64,000 nucleotides of DNA from Aeromonas lusitana (GTDB lineage Bacteria > Pseudomonadota > Gammaproteobacteria > Enterobacterales > Aeromonadaceae), in contig NZ_PGCP01000017.1 of NCBI RefSeq assembly GCF_002812985.1, forward strand, positions 23,162-87,161. The letters run 5' to 3'. Made by a program: the position numbers and the translations under genes. Position 1 is the first letter of the stretch; every line of letters starts with the position of its first letter. The notes below the pieces were generated by a model. The model saw nothing but the letters and a program-made list of their open reading frames with translations. It was not told the origin of the DNA and ran no database searches. Of this stretch, positions 9,267 to 18,224 are shown one piece after another.

Positions 9267-10571
9267 ATGGATACGGTTTTTTGGCCGAAGCGAGCCGGTC
9301 ACAGTGTCGAGATGATGACGCTGGTCGCGCCCACTGGCATGTCGCCCGGGTTGCGGGAGGAGATAAGTCTCGTGCTGAGCATGGTGGCGGGGTTACGCCA
9401 GCTGGAGGAAGGGGGAGCAGGGATGGCCCCTCTGAAAAAAGATCTGTACAAGGCCTTGATGGTGCAGCTGAGCGACATGGCAAATCGAGCCGAGGAGCCG
9501 GAAGTGGCCCGGTTGATGGGGTCTCTGGCCGAGAGCCTGAGCGGTGAGGAGAGTGCGCGCCTGATGGCCGCCAGACTGGCCGAGGGAGATGAGCGACATC
9601 TGGTGGCCCATGTCGGTCCGCTTGCTACCTGGCTTGGCAAGTCTCGCCAAACCTGGATGTCGGCATTTTTCGCTACCCCGAATCCCGAGCTGCAGTCTTG
9701 GTCAGACCGCGTCGATGCGGGATTGCAGCATGCCTTGCCACGCCTCTGTGATCGCCTTGGCGCTGAATTGATCACCTTGCCTGGTTGCGCCTACAAGGTG
9801 GTGGATCTGTTTGCCATTGCCGGGGAGGCCAATGGCTTCCCCAAGCACTTTGCCTATTTCATGCCCGAAGATCAGGGGATCAAATATGCGGCCGACAAGA
9901 GAACCATTGTCTTTGCCAATACCTATCGCCAGCTGCACCTGATGGCGGGAGCCCCGTTGGCGGGATGTCTGGGATGGGCACAGAGCGCTCTCCCCGATGC
10001 CCGGGAGCTGGATCGCTATTTGCTCGGCTGGTTTCGGGGTCACGATCTGGGGCATGGACTGGTGTTGCCACAGACGGATTATGCGGCCCTGAGTCGCCAT
10101 GACCGTTGGGGCTCCATGGTGATGCAGGAGGCGGTGGCAGACACCCTGGGCTTCCTGCTCTGCTGCGATCCCTCCATTGCCAGCAGCCTGGGGCTGGAGG
10201 GTGGCAAGCTGTGCCGTGTCTATTGCCTGGAGCTGCTGCGTTACCTGAGGCGAGGGCCTTGCGAGTTTCCCGATGCGGGTTCCGCCTATGTGCAGCTGGC
10301 CTTGCTGGCAGAGCAGGGCATCTTGTGGCGAGAGGGTGATTCCCTGCGTATAGACGAGCGCAGGCTTGAACAAGGGATGTGGGAAATTGCCGGGCAGTTG
10401 CTGGCTCATGTGATGAGCGGCAACGTGGCGGCGTTTGCCGAGTTTTCTCACCGTTATGCACCGCATCTACAGCCTGCCGACCGGGACCTCTACTTCGGGT
10501 TGGGCCCCTGTGATCGGGTGCTGGCTTATCATCAGCCCCTCAGGGAGGAGCGACAAGATGGCATTTTATAA
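9267..10571 (+). CDS. Unrecognised protein with HDxxH and EAxAD motifs (putative metalloenzyme)
   Basis: A 434-residue protein not assigned to a family by eye. The start at ATG 9267 follows GGAGG by six bases. The frame opens earlier at GTG 9228 without such a site. There is no signal peptide or membrane helix. The C-terminal half has RGHDLGHGL followed about 33 residues later by MQEAVADTLGF. This spacing resembles the HExxH...ExxxD metal site of gluzincin peptidases, except that Asp replaces the catalytic Glu. A cysteine-rich stretch (FLLCCDP, CRVYCLELL) follows. Its last 14 bases overlap the LysE-type gene, so the two are probably translated together. That suggests it makes or handles a small molecule that the partner exports; this is inference. 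Confidence 0.75.
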   Translation: MDTVFWPKRAGHSVEMMTLVAPTGMSPGLREEISLVLSMVAGLRQLEEGGAGMAPLKKDLYKALMVQLSDMANRAEEPEVARLMGSLAESLSGEESARLMAARLAEGDERHLVAHVGPLATWLGKSRQTWMSAFFATPNPELQSWSDRVDAGLQHALPRLCDRLGAELITLPGCAYKVVDLFAIAGEANGFPKHFAYFMPEDQGIKYAADKRTIVFANTYRQLHLMAGAPLAGCLGWAQSALPDARELDRYLLGWFRGHDLGHGLVLPQTDYAALSRHDRWGSMVMQEAVADTLGFLLCCDPSIASSLGLEGGKLCRVYCLELLRYLRRGPCEFPDAGSAYVQLALLAEQGILWREGDSLRIDERRLEQGMWEIAGQLLAHVMSGNVAAFAEFSHRYAPHLQPADRDLYFGLGPCDRVLAYHQPLREERQDGIL

Positions 10572-11193
10572 TGGTTTTTTATTGAGCCTCTCCCTGTGTC
10601 TGGACATAGGGCTGGCCAACATGGCGATGATAACGCTGGCCATGTCTCGCGGTTTTTCCCATGGCTTCTGGCTTGGGGTGGGAACCTGTGTCGGCGATCT
10701 CATCTATGCGGTGCTCGCCATGGCGGGCATGGCGATACTGCTGCAATTTGAAACGGTGCGCTGGAGCCTCTGGATCTTCGGCTCGGTAACCCTGATCTGG
10801 CTGACGGTCAAGATGGGGCTCTCGGCGCTGAGGGCACAGGGGGGAGAGCTCGATGGCATGGCTCAGGCCGGCGGCCGCTGGCGCCTGTTCGGACGAGGCA
10901 TGGTGCTGGCGCTCTCCTCGCCCAGCGCCATCCTCTGGTTTGCCGCCGTGGGGGGCGCCATCATAGCGCGGCAGGGGGCGGATCCGCTCAATGCGGGGCT
11001 CTTCCTCTCCGGCTTCTTCACCGCCGGGATCTTCTGGGCCCTGGTGCTCTGTACGCTGGCCTATCAGGGCGGACGCCTATTGGGAGAGAAGATGGTGCGT
11101 TTCTCCTACCTGGCATCGGCCCTGATCTTTGCCTACTTCGCCTGCTACGTGATCTACCAGGGCTATGGGGAGTTTGTGCTGGGGGCGCCGTAA
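10558..11193 (+). CDS. LysE/RhtB family amino acid or metabolite exporter
   Basis: A 211-residue inner-membrane protein with about six hydrophobic helices, opening MAFYNGFLLSLSLCLDIGLAN and containing ALSSPSAILWFAAVGGA, the family's central motif region. LysE/RhtB proteins export amino acids or related small molecules by proton exchange. ATG 10558 lies inside the end of the preceding gene, whose TAA is at 10569. The 3' end overlaps the convergent AraC gene by 31 bases. The substrate is unknown; the partner enzyme upstream is the best clue. Confidence 0.9.
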   Translation: MAFYNGFLLSLSLCLDIGLANMAMITLAMSRGFSHGFWLGVGTCVGDLIYAVLAMAGMAILLQFETVRWSLWIFGSVTLIWLTVKMGLSALRAQGGELDGMAQAGGRWRLFGRGMVLALSSPSAILWFAAVGGAIIARQGADPLNAGLFLSGFFTAGIFWALVLCTLAYQGGRLLGEKMVRFSYLASALIFAYFACYVIYQGYGEFVLGAP

Positions 11194-11951
11194 CGACTGG
11201 GACTGATCCCCATGACGCGGCGAAAGGCATTGCTCATGTGGCTCTGGTCATAGAATCCCAGCGCCAGGGCAACCTGGGCTGGCTTCTCTCCTTGCAACAG
11301 GCGGCGGCGAGCCTCCATCAGCCGCAACTGGTTGAAGTAGTGAATGGGCGGAACATGGAACACGTGCTGGAAGCTACGAACCAGATGGAACTTGGAACAG
11401 CAAGCGATCTGGCACAGATCCTCCAGGCTGATCTCCTGACTGAGATGACTGCGCATGTAGTCCAGCAACTGTGGCAGGCGCCCCTGCAGCAACTTCGGAT
11501 GGGGAGGCCCGAAGCGTTGCAGGGCCGCCAGCAGTCGCACCAGCCCCTCTTCCTGCTGGTTGGCCGACGGGGAGCGATGCAGAGCCAGCAGGGCGTTGAA
11601 CAGGGTCTGGTTGTTGTGGACCCCTTCCTGAAAGGCGGGGGCGGTTCGCCCGAGCAACAACCCTGCCTCACCCAGCAGGTCGCTCACCCACTCTGTCCCC
11701 AGGTGCAGGCTGATGAACCGAGCCTCCCCTTCAAACTGGGAGGCTTGCATGGTCAACGGGTTGTAGAGGGTGACCTGACCGGGTTCGACCACCTGCTCCC
11801 GACCATCGAACCAGATATGCTCGCGCCCGCTGAGGTTGGCCGACAGCACATACTCTTCGTGGGTATGGCGGGGATATCCCCCTCCCTGGCTGCTGATCAG
11901 GGCGAGTTCCAGCTGTGGTTGACGCGCAACCACCTCCATTCTTGGCGACAT
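11163..11951 (-). CDS. AraC family transcriptional regulator (AraC-type effector domain)
   Basis: A 262-residue regulator with an N-terminal cupin-like arm domain (HTHEEYVLSANLSGREHIW) and two C-terminal helix-turn-helix motifs (ISLEDLCQIACCSKFHLVRS and KPAQVALALGFYDQSHMSNA), then FRRVMGISPSRYG. Regulators of this layout often control an adjacent LysE-type exporter in response to its substrate. The convergent overlap with the LysE gene fits that but does not prove it. Confidence 0.92.
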   Translation of the reverse strand: MSPRMEVVARQPQLELALISSQGGGYPRHTHEEYVLSANLSGREHIWFDGREQVVEPGQVTLYNPLTMQASQFEGEARFISLHLGTEWVSDLLGEAGLLLGRTAPAFQEGVHNNQTLFNALLALHRSPSANQQEEGLVRLLAALQRFGPPHPKLLQGRLPQLLDYMRSHLSQEISLEDLCQIACCSKFHLVRSFQHVFHVPPIHYFNQLRLMEARRRLLQGEKPAQVALALGFYDQSHMSNAFRRVMGISPSRYGAPSTNSP

Positions 11952-12042
11952 GGCACATCCTTGTGCACTTGCGGACGACAGGGCTCCTGTTATAGCAGGT
12001 TTATTGGGTGCAAGGTGTTCGATTGAGAATCTTTTTTGACTA

Positions 12043-12074
12043 AAAAAGAGGGCAGCCCGCGGGCTGCCCTCTTT
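12043..12074. terminator. Strong palindromic terminator (mainly for the ABC transporter gene)
   Basis: AAAGAGGGCAGCCCG pairs with CGGGCTGCCCTCTTT. The A run at 12041-12047 gives a T run on the minus strand. Confidence 0.85.
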
Positions 12075-12092
12075 GCATCCAGATCTGCTGCG

Positions 12093-15000
12093 TTAGAGCG
12101 GGATCTCAGCCACCTGGCGGTTGACCTGGCCGACAAACAGCTGGTGGAAGCGGGAGCCCGGATTCGCCAGCAGGCTGACCGGTGAGCCCTGCTCCACCAC
12201 GCTGCCGGCCTCCATCACTACCACCTTGTCCACCGACAACAGCGGCTCCAGATGGTGGGCGATCACCAGATAGCTCGCCTCCGGCCGGTAGCGATAGAGC
12301 AGCTCCGCCATCTTGCGCATGCCGATGTGATCGAGATCCGATGTGGCCTCGTCCAGCACGATGAGCGGGCGGCGCGACAGCAGGATACGGGCGATGACCA
12401 AGAGCTGGGTCTCGCCGGCGGAGAGCTGCAACTTGTCGAGATCCTCGTCCAGCCGGCCTGCGCAGCGCTCGGCCAGCCCGACCCGGGCTAGGGCCTGCTC
12501 CAGTGCCTCGTCGCTCTGCTCGGTGAGCGGGGTCAGGTTGGCGCGCAGGGTGCCAAAGAAGGTGAGGGGGATCTGGGAGACTGTGTCGTAGAGATCCCGC
12601 ACCGCCTCCGGTGCAAGCCGGGACAGGGGTTGATCGCCGTAATAGATCTCCCCCTGGGAGGTCGGGTACATGGCCTGCATCACCCCGAGCAGGGAACTCT
12701 TGCCCGCCCCGGTGCGGCCGCAGACGCCCACCTTTTCCCCCGGTGCCAGCTCGAAGCTGACCTTGTGCAGCGCCCACTGGCTGGTGCCCGGATAACGCAG
12801 TCCCAGGTTGTCAAAGCGCACCTTGGGATGGGCACATGCCAGGGCTTCCCCCGTCTGGCGTTCGCTCTCTATCTCGCTGTATTCCCGCACCCGCTCCACC
12901 GCGTTCATCACCTGCTCCACCTCGGCGAAGTTGCGAATGAGGGAGTTGAGCATGGCAGAGGCGGTGAAGGCGTAGGTGATGGCCACGGCCCCCAGCAGCG
13001 AGCTGTTGCTGAAGGCCACCATCAGCGCGACGGCCCCCACCAGGGCGGCGGAGAGCAGGGTCTGGTACATGCCGAGCCAGCGGTTGACCGAGGTGGTGGT
13101 GTACCAGCTGCGCAGGTTGTTGTCATAGTGATGCAGCACCTGATCCAGGGCAAAGCGCTCGGCTCCGGCTAGGCGCAGGGCGGGGGCGCCGCGAATGGTC
13201 TCGCTGATGCTGATGTAGAGCGGCGAGCGCAGCACGGATGACTGGCGCCTCAGCTTGAGTTGCACCGCCCGGTAGCGGCGCTGCAGCACATAGAGTGCCC
13301 AGCCCACCAGGGGGGCGATGAGCAGCAGCAGCGGCATGTTGAAGCCGATCACCACCACCTGCAGCAACACGGAGATGAGCATGGCGAACAGCCCCATCAG
13401 CATGGGCAGCAGGACCTCCTGGGCTTCCCCCAGATCCCGGTCGAAGCGGTTGAGGATACGCCCCTGGGGCACCTTGTCGAAGAAGGCCATGGGGGCGCGG
13501 CTGATGCGGCCCAGCATGCCGTCGAACAGGGTCCAGGCCAGCTTGAGGCCGAGTTTGTAGTTGATGACCCGCACCACCATGATGCAGACGAGAGAGCCGG
13601 CCCCCAGCAGCACATAGATGCCGAGCAATGAGCTGACCTCGCTCACCTCGGCCTTGCCGCCGAGCCAGAGATCCGAGGCGATGCGCAGCCCCTCCTGGCC
13701 CAGCGTGAGCAGCAAGGCGATCAGGATGGCGCCGGGGGCGGCCAGACGCTGCCACATGAAGCCAAACAGACCCCAGTCCACCTTGCCTTCCACCACCTTC
13801 TCCTCGCTGAACTGCTCCGCCTCTTGCGGGGCCACCAGGGGAGCCGGCTGTGGATGCTGGATGAGATCCGCCAGTTGATGGGCGTCGAGCTCGGTCAACT
13901 GACCCTGCTCGATGCGGATCACCCGATCGCAGTGGGCCAGCACGTCCGGGTCATGGCTCACCAGCAGCCGGGTCGGACCCGGCTTGAAGGCCAGGCCCTG
14001 CTCCAGCACTTGGGCCGAGACGATGGGATCCAGTGCCGACAGCGGGTTGTCCAGCAGCAGTATGTCGGCCTTGGCGTAGAGGGCGCGGGCCAGGGCGACC
14101 CGCTGCTGCTGGCCGCCGGAGAGGCGGGTGCCAAGCTCCCCGACCAGGGTTTGATCACCATGGCTGAGCAGACCGAGATCGGCGCTGAGGGCGCAGGCGC
14201 CGAGTACCCAGTGGTAGCGCTCCTCATCCCAGGGCTGACCGAACAGTATGTTGTTGCGGATGCTGTCGTTCATCAGCCAGGGCTTGTGGCCGAGGTGGGC
14301 GACCCGGCCGTGGCGGCGAATGCTGCCCTCGAAGTCGTTGTCAAAGCCGGCGACCAGGTGCAGCAGGCAGCTCTTGCCCACCCCGGTGGCGCCGGTGATC
14401 CCCACCAGTTCTCCCGGCTGGACGGCGAGGCAGGCCCCTTGCAGTACCGGTTTTTGCTGGTGCAGTGCGGTGACGTTTTCCATCCGCAGGGCGCCGACTG
14501 GCAGGCTGGGATCACTGAGGTCTCTGTGCTGCTCCGGGCTGTTCAGGAACTCGCACAGCCGGTTGAAGCCGGTGTTGAAGTTGATAAGCGTACGGATGAG
14601 GTAGGGCAGCCGCATCATGGGGATCCGCAGCACGGCGAACAGGGCTATGGTGGTGAACACCTGGGGCAGGGTCAGGCTCTTACCCGAGGCTAGGTAGGTG
14701 GTGAAGGTGGCGAGCGTCACCAACAGCGGAGTGCTCAGCATCAGGAAGCTGTTGATGGCATCGAGCTTGAGCACCCGGCCGAGCACGCCGAGTTCGCGCT
14801 GGCGCTTGGTGTTGGCCGCCTGGGTGAAGAAGGCGCCGAGCCCGTTCTGGCGCACCAGCCGCAGCTTCTTGATGTATTCGGCCAGGATGCCGTTGCGGTC
14901 ATCTTGCTGGCGCTTGAGCTGCTGCTCCTGCTGGTTCATGCGGCGTACCACCCGGGTGGAGACCAGCAGCAGCAGGGCCAACACGGCGAAGCCCACCAGG

Positions 15001-15656
15001 CCCGCGCTGCCCACCTGCCACACCAGCAGGGCTATGGTGCCGATGAGCTGCAGCGCCATGGTCAGCGGCATGGCGGGGTCTGCAAGAATCCATGTAATGT
15101 CCCACACATCCCGGTTGATGAGGTTCTGCACCCGGCCACCGGCCCTGTCATCGAAGCTCTTGCCACCGAGCTTCATCACCTTGGCGAGCAGGGATTCCGC
15201 CAGCAGCCTGCGGATGGGCACGTGCATCTTGAGGGCCAGTTGTAGCGAGTGCTCCGCCAGCATGCCGGCGGCCAGCACGGAGGCGAACAGGGCGAGGGCC
15301 AGCAGCAACTTGTGGCCCGTGCTGGCTCCGTCGCCGAGCTGGGTCATGCTGTGGTTGAGCAGCCAGGGGCTGGCCAGGGTCGCCAGCATGCCGAGCAGTT
15401 GCAACAGGGTGAGCAGGCCAATCCGCCCCTTGTAATGACGCCAGATAAAGGCGGTGATGGGCCAGGGGCGCACCGGCGCCTTGGCGGTGAGGGCGAGGAA
15501 GGCATCGGCGCGCTCGTCGCGCCTGTCTTCCGGCAGCAGGGTGTAGAGATCGTCGAGACTGACCTGGGGCTGGCTCAGCCCCTTGCGCAGCAAGGGACCC
15601 GTCCAGTGATAGAAGAGACGGCTCAGCCAGCCGGCCGAGATTTCCGGGTGATCCAA
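12093..15656 (-). CDS. Full-length fused ABC transporter resembling ABCC/MRP exporters
   Basis: A 1187-residue single chain arranged TMD1-NBD1-TMD2-NBD2, a layout common in eukaryotic ABCC proteins and uncommon in bacteria, where two half-transporters are usual. NBD1 has Walker A GATGVGKS (about residue 420), signature LSGGQQQRVALARAL (about 510) and Walker B ILLLDNPLSALD, where Asn replaces the catalytic Glu. NBD2 has GRTGAGKSS (about 976), LSAGETQLLVIAR and IVLDEATSDLD with Glu intact. H-loops are LVSHDPD and VIAHHLE. One degenerate and one competent ATP site is the ABCC pattern. It starts with the soluble arm MDHPEISAGWLSRLFYHWTG, like the ABCC lasso motif. The substrate is unknown; it is presumably an exporter. 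Confidence 0.9.
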   Translation of the reverse strand: MDHPEISAGWLSRLFYHWTGPLLRKGLSQPQVSLDDLYTLLPEDRRDERADAFLALTAKAPVRPWPITAFIWRHYKGRIGLLTLLQLLGMLATLASPWLLNHSMTQLGDGASTGHKLLLALALFASVLAAGMLAEHSLQLALKMHVPIRRLLAESLLAKVMKLGGKSFDDRAGGRVQNLINRDVWDITWILADPAMPLTMALQLIGTIALLVWQVGSAGLVGFAVLALLLLVSTRVVRRMNQQEQQLKRQQDDRNGILAEYIKKLRLVRQNGLGAFFTQAANTKRQRELGVLGRVLKLDAINSFLMLSTPLLVTLATFTTYLASGKSLTLPQVFTTIALFAVLRIPMMRLPYLIRTLINFNTGFNRLCEFLNSPEQHRDLSDPSLPVGALRMENVTALHQQKPVLQGACLAVQPGELVGITGATGVGKSCLLHLVAGFDNDFEGSIRRHGRVAHLGHKPWLMNDSIRNNILFGQPWDEERYHWVLGACALSADLGLLSHGDQTLVGELGTRLSGGQQQRVALARALYAKADILLLDNPLSALDPIVSAQVLEQGLAFKPGPTRLLVSHDPDVLAHCDRVIRIEQGQLTELDAHQLADLIQHPQPAPLVAPQEAEQFSEEKVVEGKVDWGLFGFMWQRLAAPGAILIALLLTLGQEGLRIASDLWLGGKAEVSEVSSLLGIYVLLGAGSLVCIMVVRVINYKLGLKLAWTLFDGMLGRISRAPMAFFDKVPQGRILNRFDRDLGEAQEVLLPMLMGLFAMLISVLLQVVVIGFNMPLLLLIAPLVGWALYVLQRRYRAVQLKLRRQSSVLRSPLYISISETIRGAPALRLAGAERFALDQVLHHYDNNLRSWYTTTSVNRWLGMYQTLLSAALVGAVALMVAFSNSSLLGAVAITYAFTASAMLNSLIRNFAEVEQVMNAVERVREYSEIESERQTGEALACAHPKVRFDNLGLRYPGTSQWALHKVSFELAPGEKVGVCGRTGAGKSSLLGVMQAMYPTSQGEIYYGDQPLSRLAPEAVRDLYDTVSQIPLTFFGTLRANLTPLTEQSDEALEQALARVGLAERCAGRLDEDLDKLQLSAGETQLLVIARILLSRRPLIVLDEATSDLDHIGMRKMAELLYRYRPEASYLVIAHHLEPLLSVDKVVVMEAGSVVEQGSPVSLLANPGSRFHQLFVGQVNRQVAEIPL

Positions 15657-15757
15657 TGGGTGATCCTTATTATTTTGTGCTGCTTCCAGGGGATGGGGCG
15701 GCTTATTATCCGCCCTCTATATTATGTTTTTTTGCCGCGGGCCTATGCCCAGCGGGA

Positions 15758-17035
15758 TCAGCAGTCCCGGTTCAAGCGGATGAGCCGGTCCAGGATCTGC
15801 TCACCGTCGACTCGCAGGCCGTTGTGCTCGTACTCGTTGGTGATCCAGGCGCGGCTGTTGCCAAGGCCCTTGAGGGTCTCGCGGCTGTAGTCGAACTCCA
15901 CGTACATGTCCTCGGCGTAGACGGCGCAGGCCACGGGTACCTTGTTGCGCGCCAGCTGTGCGGGATCGTAGAGCGGGCCCCAGTCCGCTTTCTGGGCCAG
16001 CAGGTGGGCGGCCTCTTTCAGTGGAATGAGCTCGCGGAACTGCTCGAACATCCAGGGGAAGATCATCTCGCCGGTGAAGGCGAAATCCTTGCCAGGTGCC
16101 CAGGCCAGGGCCGGGAATTCCCCTCTTACCCGTTCGGCCGCCCAGTGGCTGGCGGCCCCTTCGCAATAGATGAGCTCGTGCAGTATGGCGAACACCGGAT
16201 TGGTGTTGAACGGCTGCATGGCCTGCACCTGATAGAGGAAGGCGGGGTTGAGTTTCTCGCCGATGAAGGCATCCTCCAGCAGGTAGTAGAGCTCCTCGAA
16301 GGCACCGCTGGCGCCGAGATCCAGCCCCTGTTGCTGCAACTGCTCCACCGTCAGGCGCTGGCCGCTCGGCAGGCGTACGTCGTGGCGCTGCAGATGGGTC
16401 GCCAGCCGGTTGGCGATGGCCTGGGCATGGGGGAAGCGGGCGAAGAAGGCGCGGTTCTTGTCCGCCACCCTCTGGTAGGTGGCGCGGTAGACCTCGTCTG
16501 CGCTGCGACCTATGGGGGCCACGCCGCCGGTGAGGTAGACCTCGTGCAGGCTGTCCGGGAACAGGGAGAGGTAGGTGAGGCTGCAAAAACCGCCGAAGCT
16601 CTGGCCGAGCAGGCTCCAGGGGCGATCCGGGCTCAGCTGCTCGCGGATGAGCTCGGCGTCGCGCACTATACTGTCAGCGCGAAAATGGCTGAGGTAGTCG
16701 GCCTGCTGGCGAGGGTTGAGGTGAGCCAGTAACTCGGCGTGAATGGGGGTGGAGTGACCCGTGCCGCGCTGATCGAGCAGCAGCACCCGAAACTCCTGCA
16801 GGGCCCGCTTGAGCCAGCCGCCGTTGGCGGTGGGGCGCGGCGCCCCAAAGCCGGGGCCTCCTTGCAGGTAGAGCAGCCAGGGCAACTCGTCGTCCAGCCT
16901 GTCCTTGCGACAGAGGGTGCGACCGAACAAGGTGATGGTCTCCTCGTCATCGGGCTGCTGGTGGTCGAGTGGCACTGTGAAGAAGTGTGGCTCGCAATGG
17001 ATGCCATCCAGCACGTAATGCAAGGGGCTGCTCAT
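15758..17035 (-). CDS. pip: Prolyl aminopeptidase (proline iminopeptidase, S33)
   Basis: A 425-residue alpha/beta hydrolase that removes N-terminal proline from peptides; no signal peptide, so cytosolic. YLQGGPGFGAPRP forms the oxyanion region, LLDQRGTGHST is the conserved second motif, and LLGQSFGGFCSLTYL holds the nucleophile at about Ser146. The known Aeromonas sobria enzyme is also 425 residues with Ser146, Asp301 and His356 as triad, and this protein aligns with that numbering. It lies upstream of and in line with the ABC transporter gene, 101 bp apart. Confidence 0.95.
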   Translation of the reverse strand: MSSPLHYVLDGIHCEPHFFTVPLDHQQPDDEETITLFGRTLCRKDRLDDELPWLLYLQGGPGFGAPRPTANGGWLKRALQEFRVLLLDQRGTGHSTPIHAELLAHLNPRQQADYLSHFRADSIVRDAELIREQLSPDRPWSLLGQSFGGFCSLTYLSLFPDSLHEVYLTGGVAPIGRSADEVYRATYQRVADKNRAFFARFPHAQAIANRLATHLQRHDVRLPSGQRLTVEQLQQQGLDLGASGAFEELYYLLEDAFIGEKLNPAFLYQVQAMQPFNTNPVFAILHELIYCEGAASHWAAERVRGEFPALAWAPGKDFAFTGEMIFPWMFEQFRELIPLKEAAHLLAQKADWGPLYDPAQLARNKVPVACAVYAEDMYVEFDYSRETLKGLGNSRAWITNEYEHNGLRVDGEQILDRLIRLNRDC

Positions 17036-17287
17036 CTTGGGTCTCCCTGGGGTCGGAAATCGTCGGCCTCATCATAGCCCTGGCACGCGATCGGGTCACG
17101 CCGGTTTTCTGGATTGTTAATGCATTGCTGAGAGACGGTTAGCTGGCTTCGGTTTCATCCGGGTCGTGAACGAAAATTTATCCGTCAGGGGCCATTGACG
17201 AGGCGTTTTGGCCGGACAAAGATGAGCCGCCTGCCGAGGAGGGCAGGGGCTGCGCACCCAGAGTGCACAAAGGATGAGGTGGGCTCG

Positions 17288-17422
17288 ATGAAGCCTAAAT
17301 GGATAAGGTTCAGGAAGAAAAGGAAGCCAACGGATCCAGAGGGGGTGCTGCAGGCGGGCTTGCTGGTATTCAGCGCCACCTGCGGGGCTACCCTGCTACT
17401 GGCGGCCTGTAACGGCGGCTAG
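17288..17422 (+). CDS. Possible 44-residue small membrane peptide
   Basis: ATG 17288 follows GAGGTGGGCTCG. The frame encodes a basic N-terminus (MKPKWIRFRKKRKP), then one hydrophobic stretch ending LLLAACNGG. A strong terminator begins 11 bases after the stop, which supports a real transcript. The final LAACNGG looks like a lipobox with almost nothing after it. No family was recognised and the call is tentative. Confidence 0.4.
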   Translation: MKPKWIRFRKKRKPTDPEGVLQAGLLVFSATCGATLLLAACNGG

Positions 17423-17432
17423 CAATACGGTA

Positions 17433-17463
17433 AAAGGCCCGCTCCAGTGAGCGGGCCTTTTAC
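17433..17463 (+). terminator. Terminator after the 44-residue ORF
   Basis: AAAGGCCCGCTC / GAGCGGGCCTTT around CAGT with a short T run. Nearly the same arms recur at 17849. Confidence 0.85.
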
Positions 17464-17599
17464 ATGGGATTTTTTGGGGTCCCATCGAGGGAAAAGCAGA
17501 GTGGGACTAGGCTGGGGCCCTTTGCTGGCGCGGGTTTGCGGGATTCGAAGAGCTGCTGCTATGGTCAAGTGACGGCTCAGTTCATCGAGGGAGGCGATC

Positions 17600-17821
17600 A
17601 TGAATAGTCGTGAAAGAGTATTGGCTCATTTGGCCACGGATCACAGAGTTGCAGGACTGACCGCTGGCGAGGCGCTGGCCGGGATCAGCCACTCGATGAG
17701 TTCGCTCCTGCTGCAACAGGATCAGCACTTCTTCCGCAGCCATGCGGATGATCCCTGTCACGAGGTGGCGCGGGCATGCTCTGCCGGCCATATCTGGCAT
17801 GGGGACGAGAACCGCTATTAG
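17600..17821 (+). CDS. Small hypothetical protein (73 residues)
   Basis: ATG 17600 is preceded by GAGGGAGGCGATC, a strong ribosome binding site. The product is soluble, rich in His and Asp (QQDQHFFRSHADDP), with two cysteines (PCHEVARACSAGHIW). The family was not recognised. A terminator follows 28 bases after the stop, so the gene is probably expressed alone. Confidence 0.6.
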   Translation: MNSRERVLAHLATDHRVAGLTAGEALAGISHSMSSLLLQQDQHFFRSHADDPCHEVARACSAGHIWHGDENRY

Positions 17822-17848
17822 GGGAGGCAAGAGAATATGGCAGATGCG

Positions 17849-17878
17849 AAAAGGCCCGCTCAGATGAGCGGGCCTTTC
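17849..17878. terminator. Terminator between the small gene and tRNA-Asn
   Basis: AAAGGCCCGCTC / GAGCGGGCCTTT around AGAT. It lies after the plus-strand small gene and just past the 3' end of the minus-strand tRNA genes, so it can serve both. Confidence 0.8.
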
Positions 17879-17883
17879 AAATT

Positions 17884-17959
17884 TGGCTCCTCCTACTGGA
17901 CTTGAACCAGTGACATACGGATTAACAGTCCGCCGTTCTACCGACTGAACTAAGGAGGA
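17884..17959 (-). tRNA. tRNA-Asn (GTT)
   Basis: On the minus strand a 76-base cloverleaf begins TCCTCCTTAGTTCAGTCGGT. The anticodon loop is CTGTTAA with GTT, TTCAAGT is the T loop, and the 3' end encodes GCCA. It is transcribed after tRNA-Phe, five bases apart. Confidence 0.96.
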
Positions 17960-17964
17960 ATTAT

Positions 17965-18040
17965 TGGTGCCCAGAGACGGAATCGAACCGCCGACACGGG
18001 GATTTTCAATCCCCTGCTCTACCGACTGAGCTATCTGGGC
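17965..18040 (-). tRNA. tRNA-Phe (GAA)
   Basis: On the minus strand GCCCAGATAGCTCAGTCGGT begins the 76-base gene. The anticodon loop TTGAAAA carries GAA, the T loop is GTTCGAT, and the acceptor stem GCCCAGA/TCTGGGC closes with encoded ACCA. Confidence 0.97.
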
Positions 18041-18050
18041 AACGGCGCGC

Positions 18051-18079
18051 ATTAAACCCTTTCTGGACTGGGGTGTCAA
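18051..18079 (-). promoter_or_regulatory. Sigma-70 promoter of tRNA-Phe/tRNA-Asn
   Basis: On the minus strand TTGACA, a 17-base spacer and TTTAAT are followed by the GC-rich discriminator GCGCGCC, typical of stringently controlled stable-RNA promoters. Confidence 0.85.
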
Positions 18080-18183
18080 CCATGGGGCGCAGATAGTGGG
18101 TGCGTTCGCTCGATAACCGAGCAATCCGCAGGCTTGTTAGGCGATTTGACCCATGGCGCCGTCATCAGGCCCCAAAAGCGGGT

Positions 18184-18211
18184 GATAAAAAGGGGGCCCA
18201 TGGCCCCCTGG
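18184..18211 (-). terminator. Terminator of the M6 protease gene
   Basis: AGGGGGCC pairs with GGCCCCCT. The AAAAA on the left reads as a T run on the minus strand. Confidence 0.8.
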
Positions 18212-18224
18212 TGGCGTGACATCC

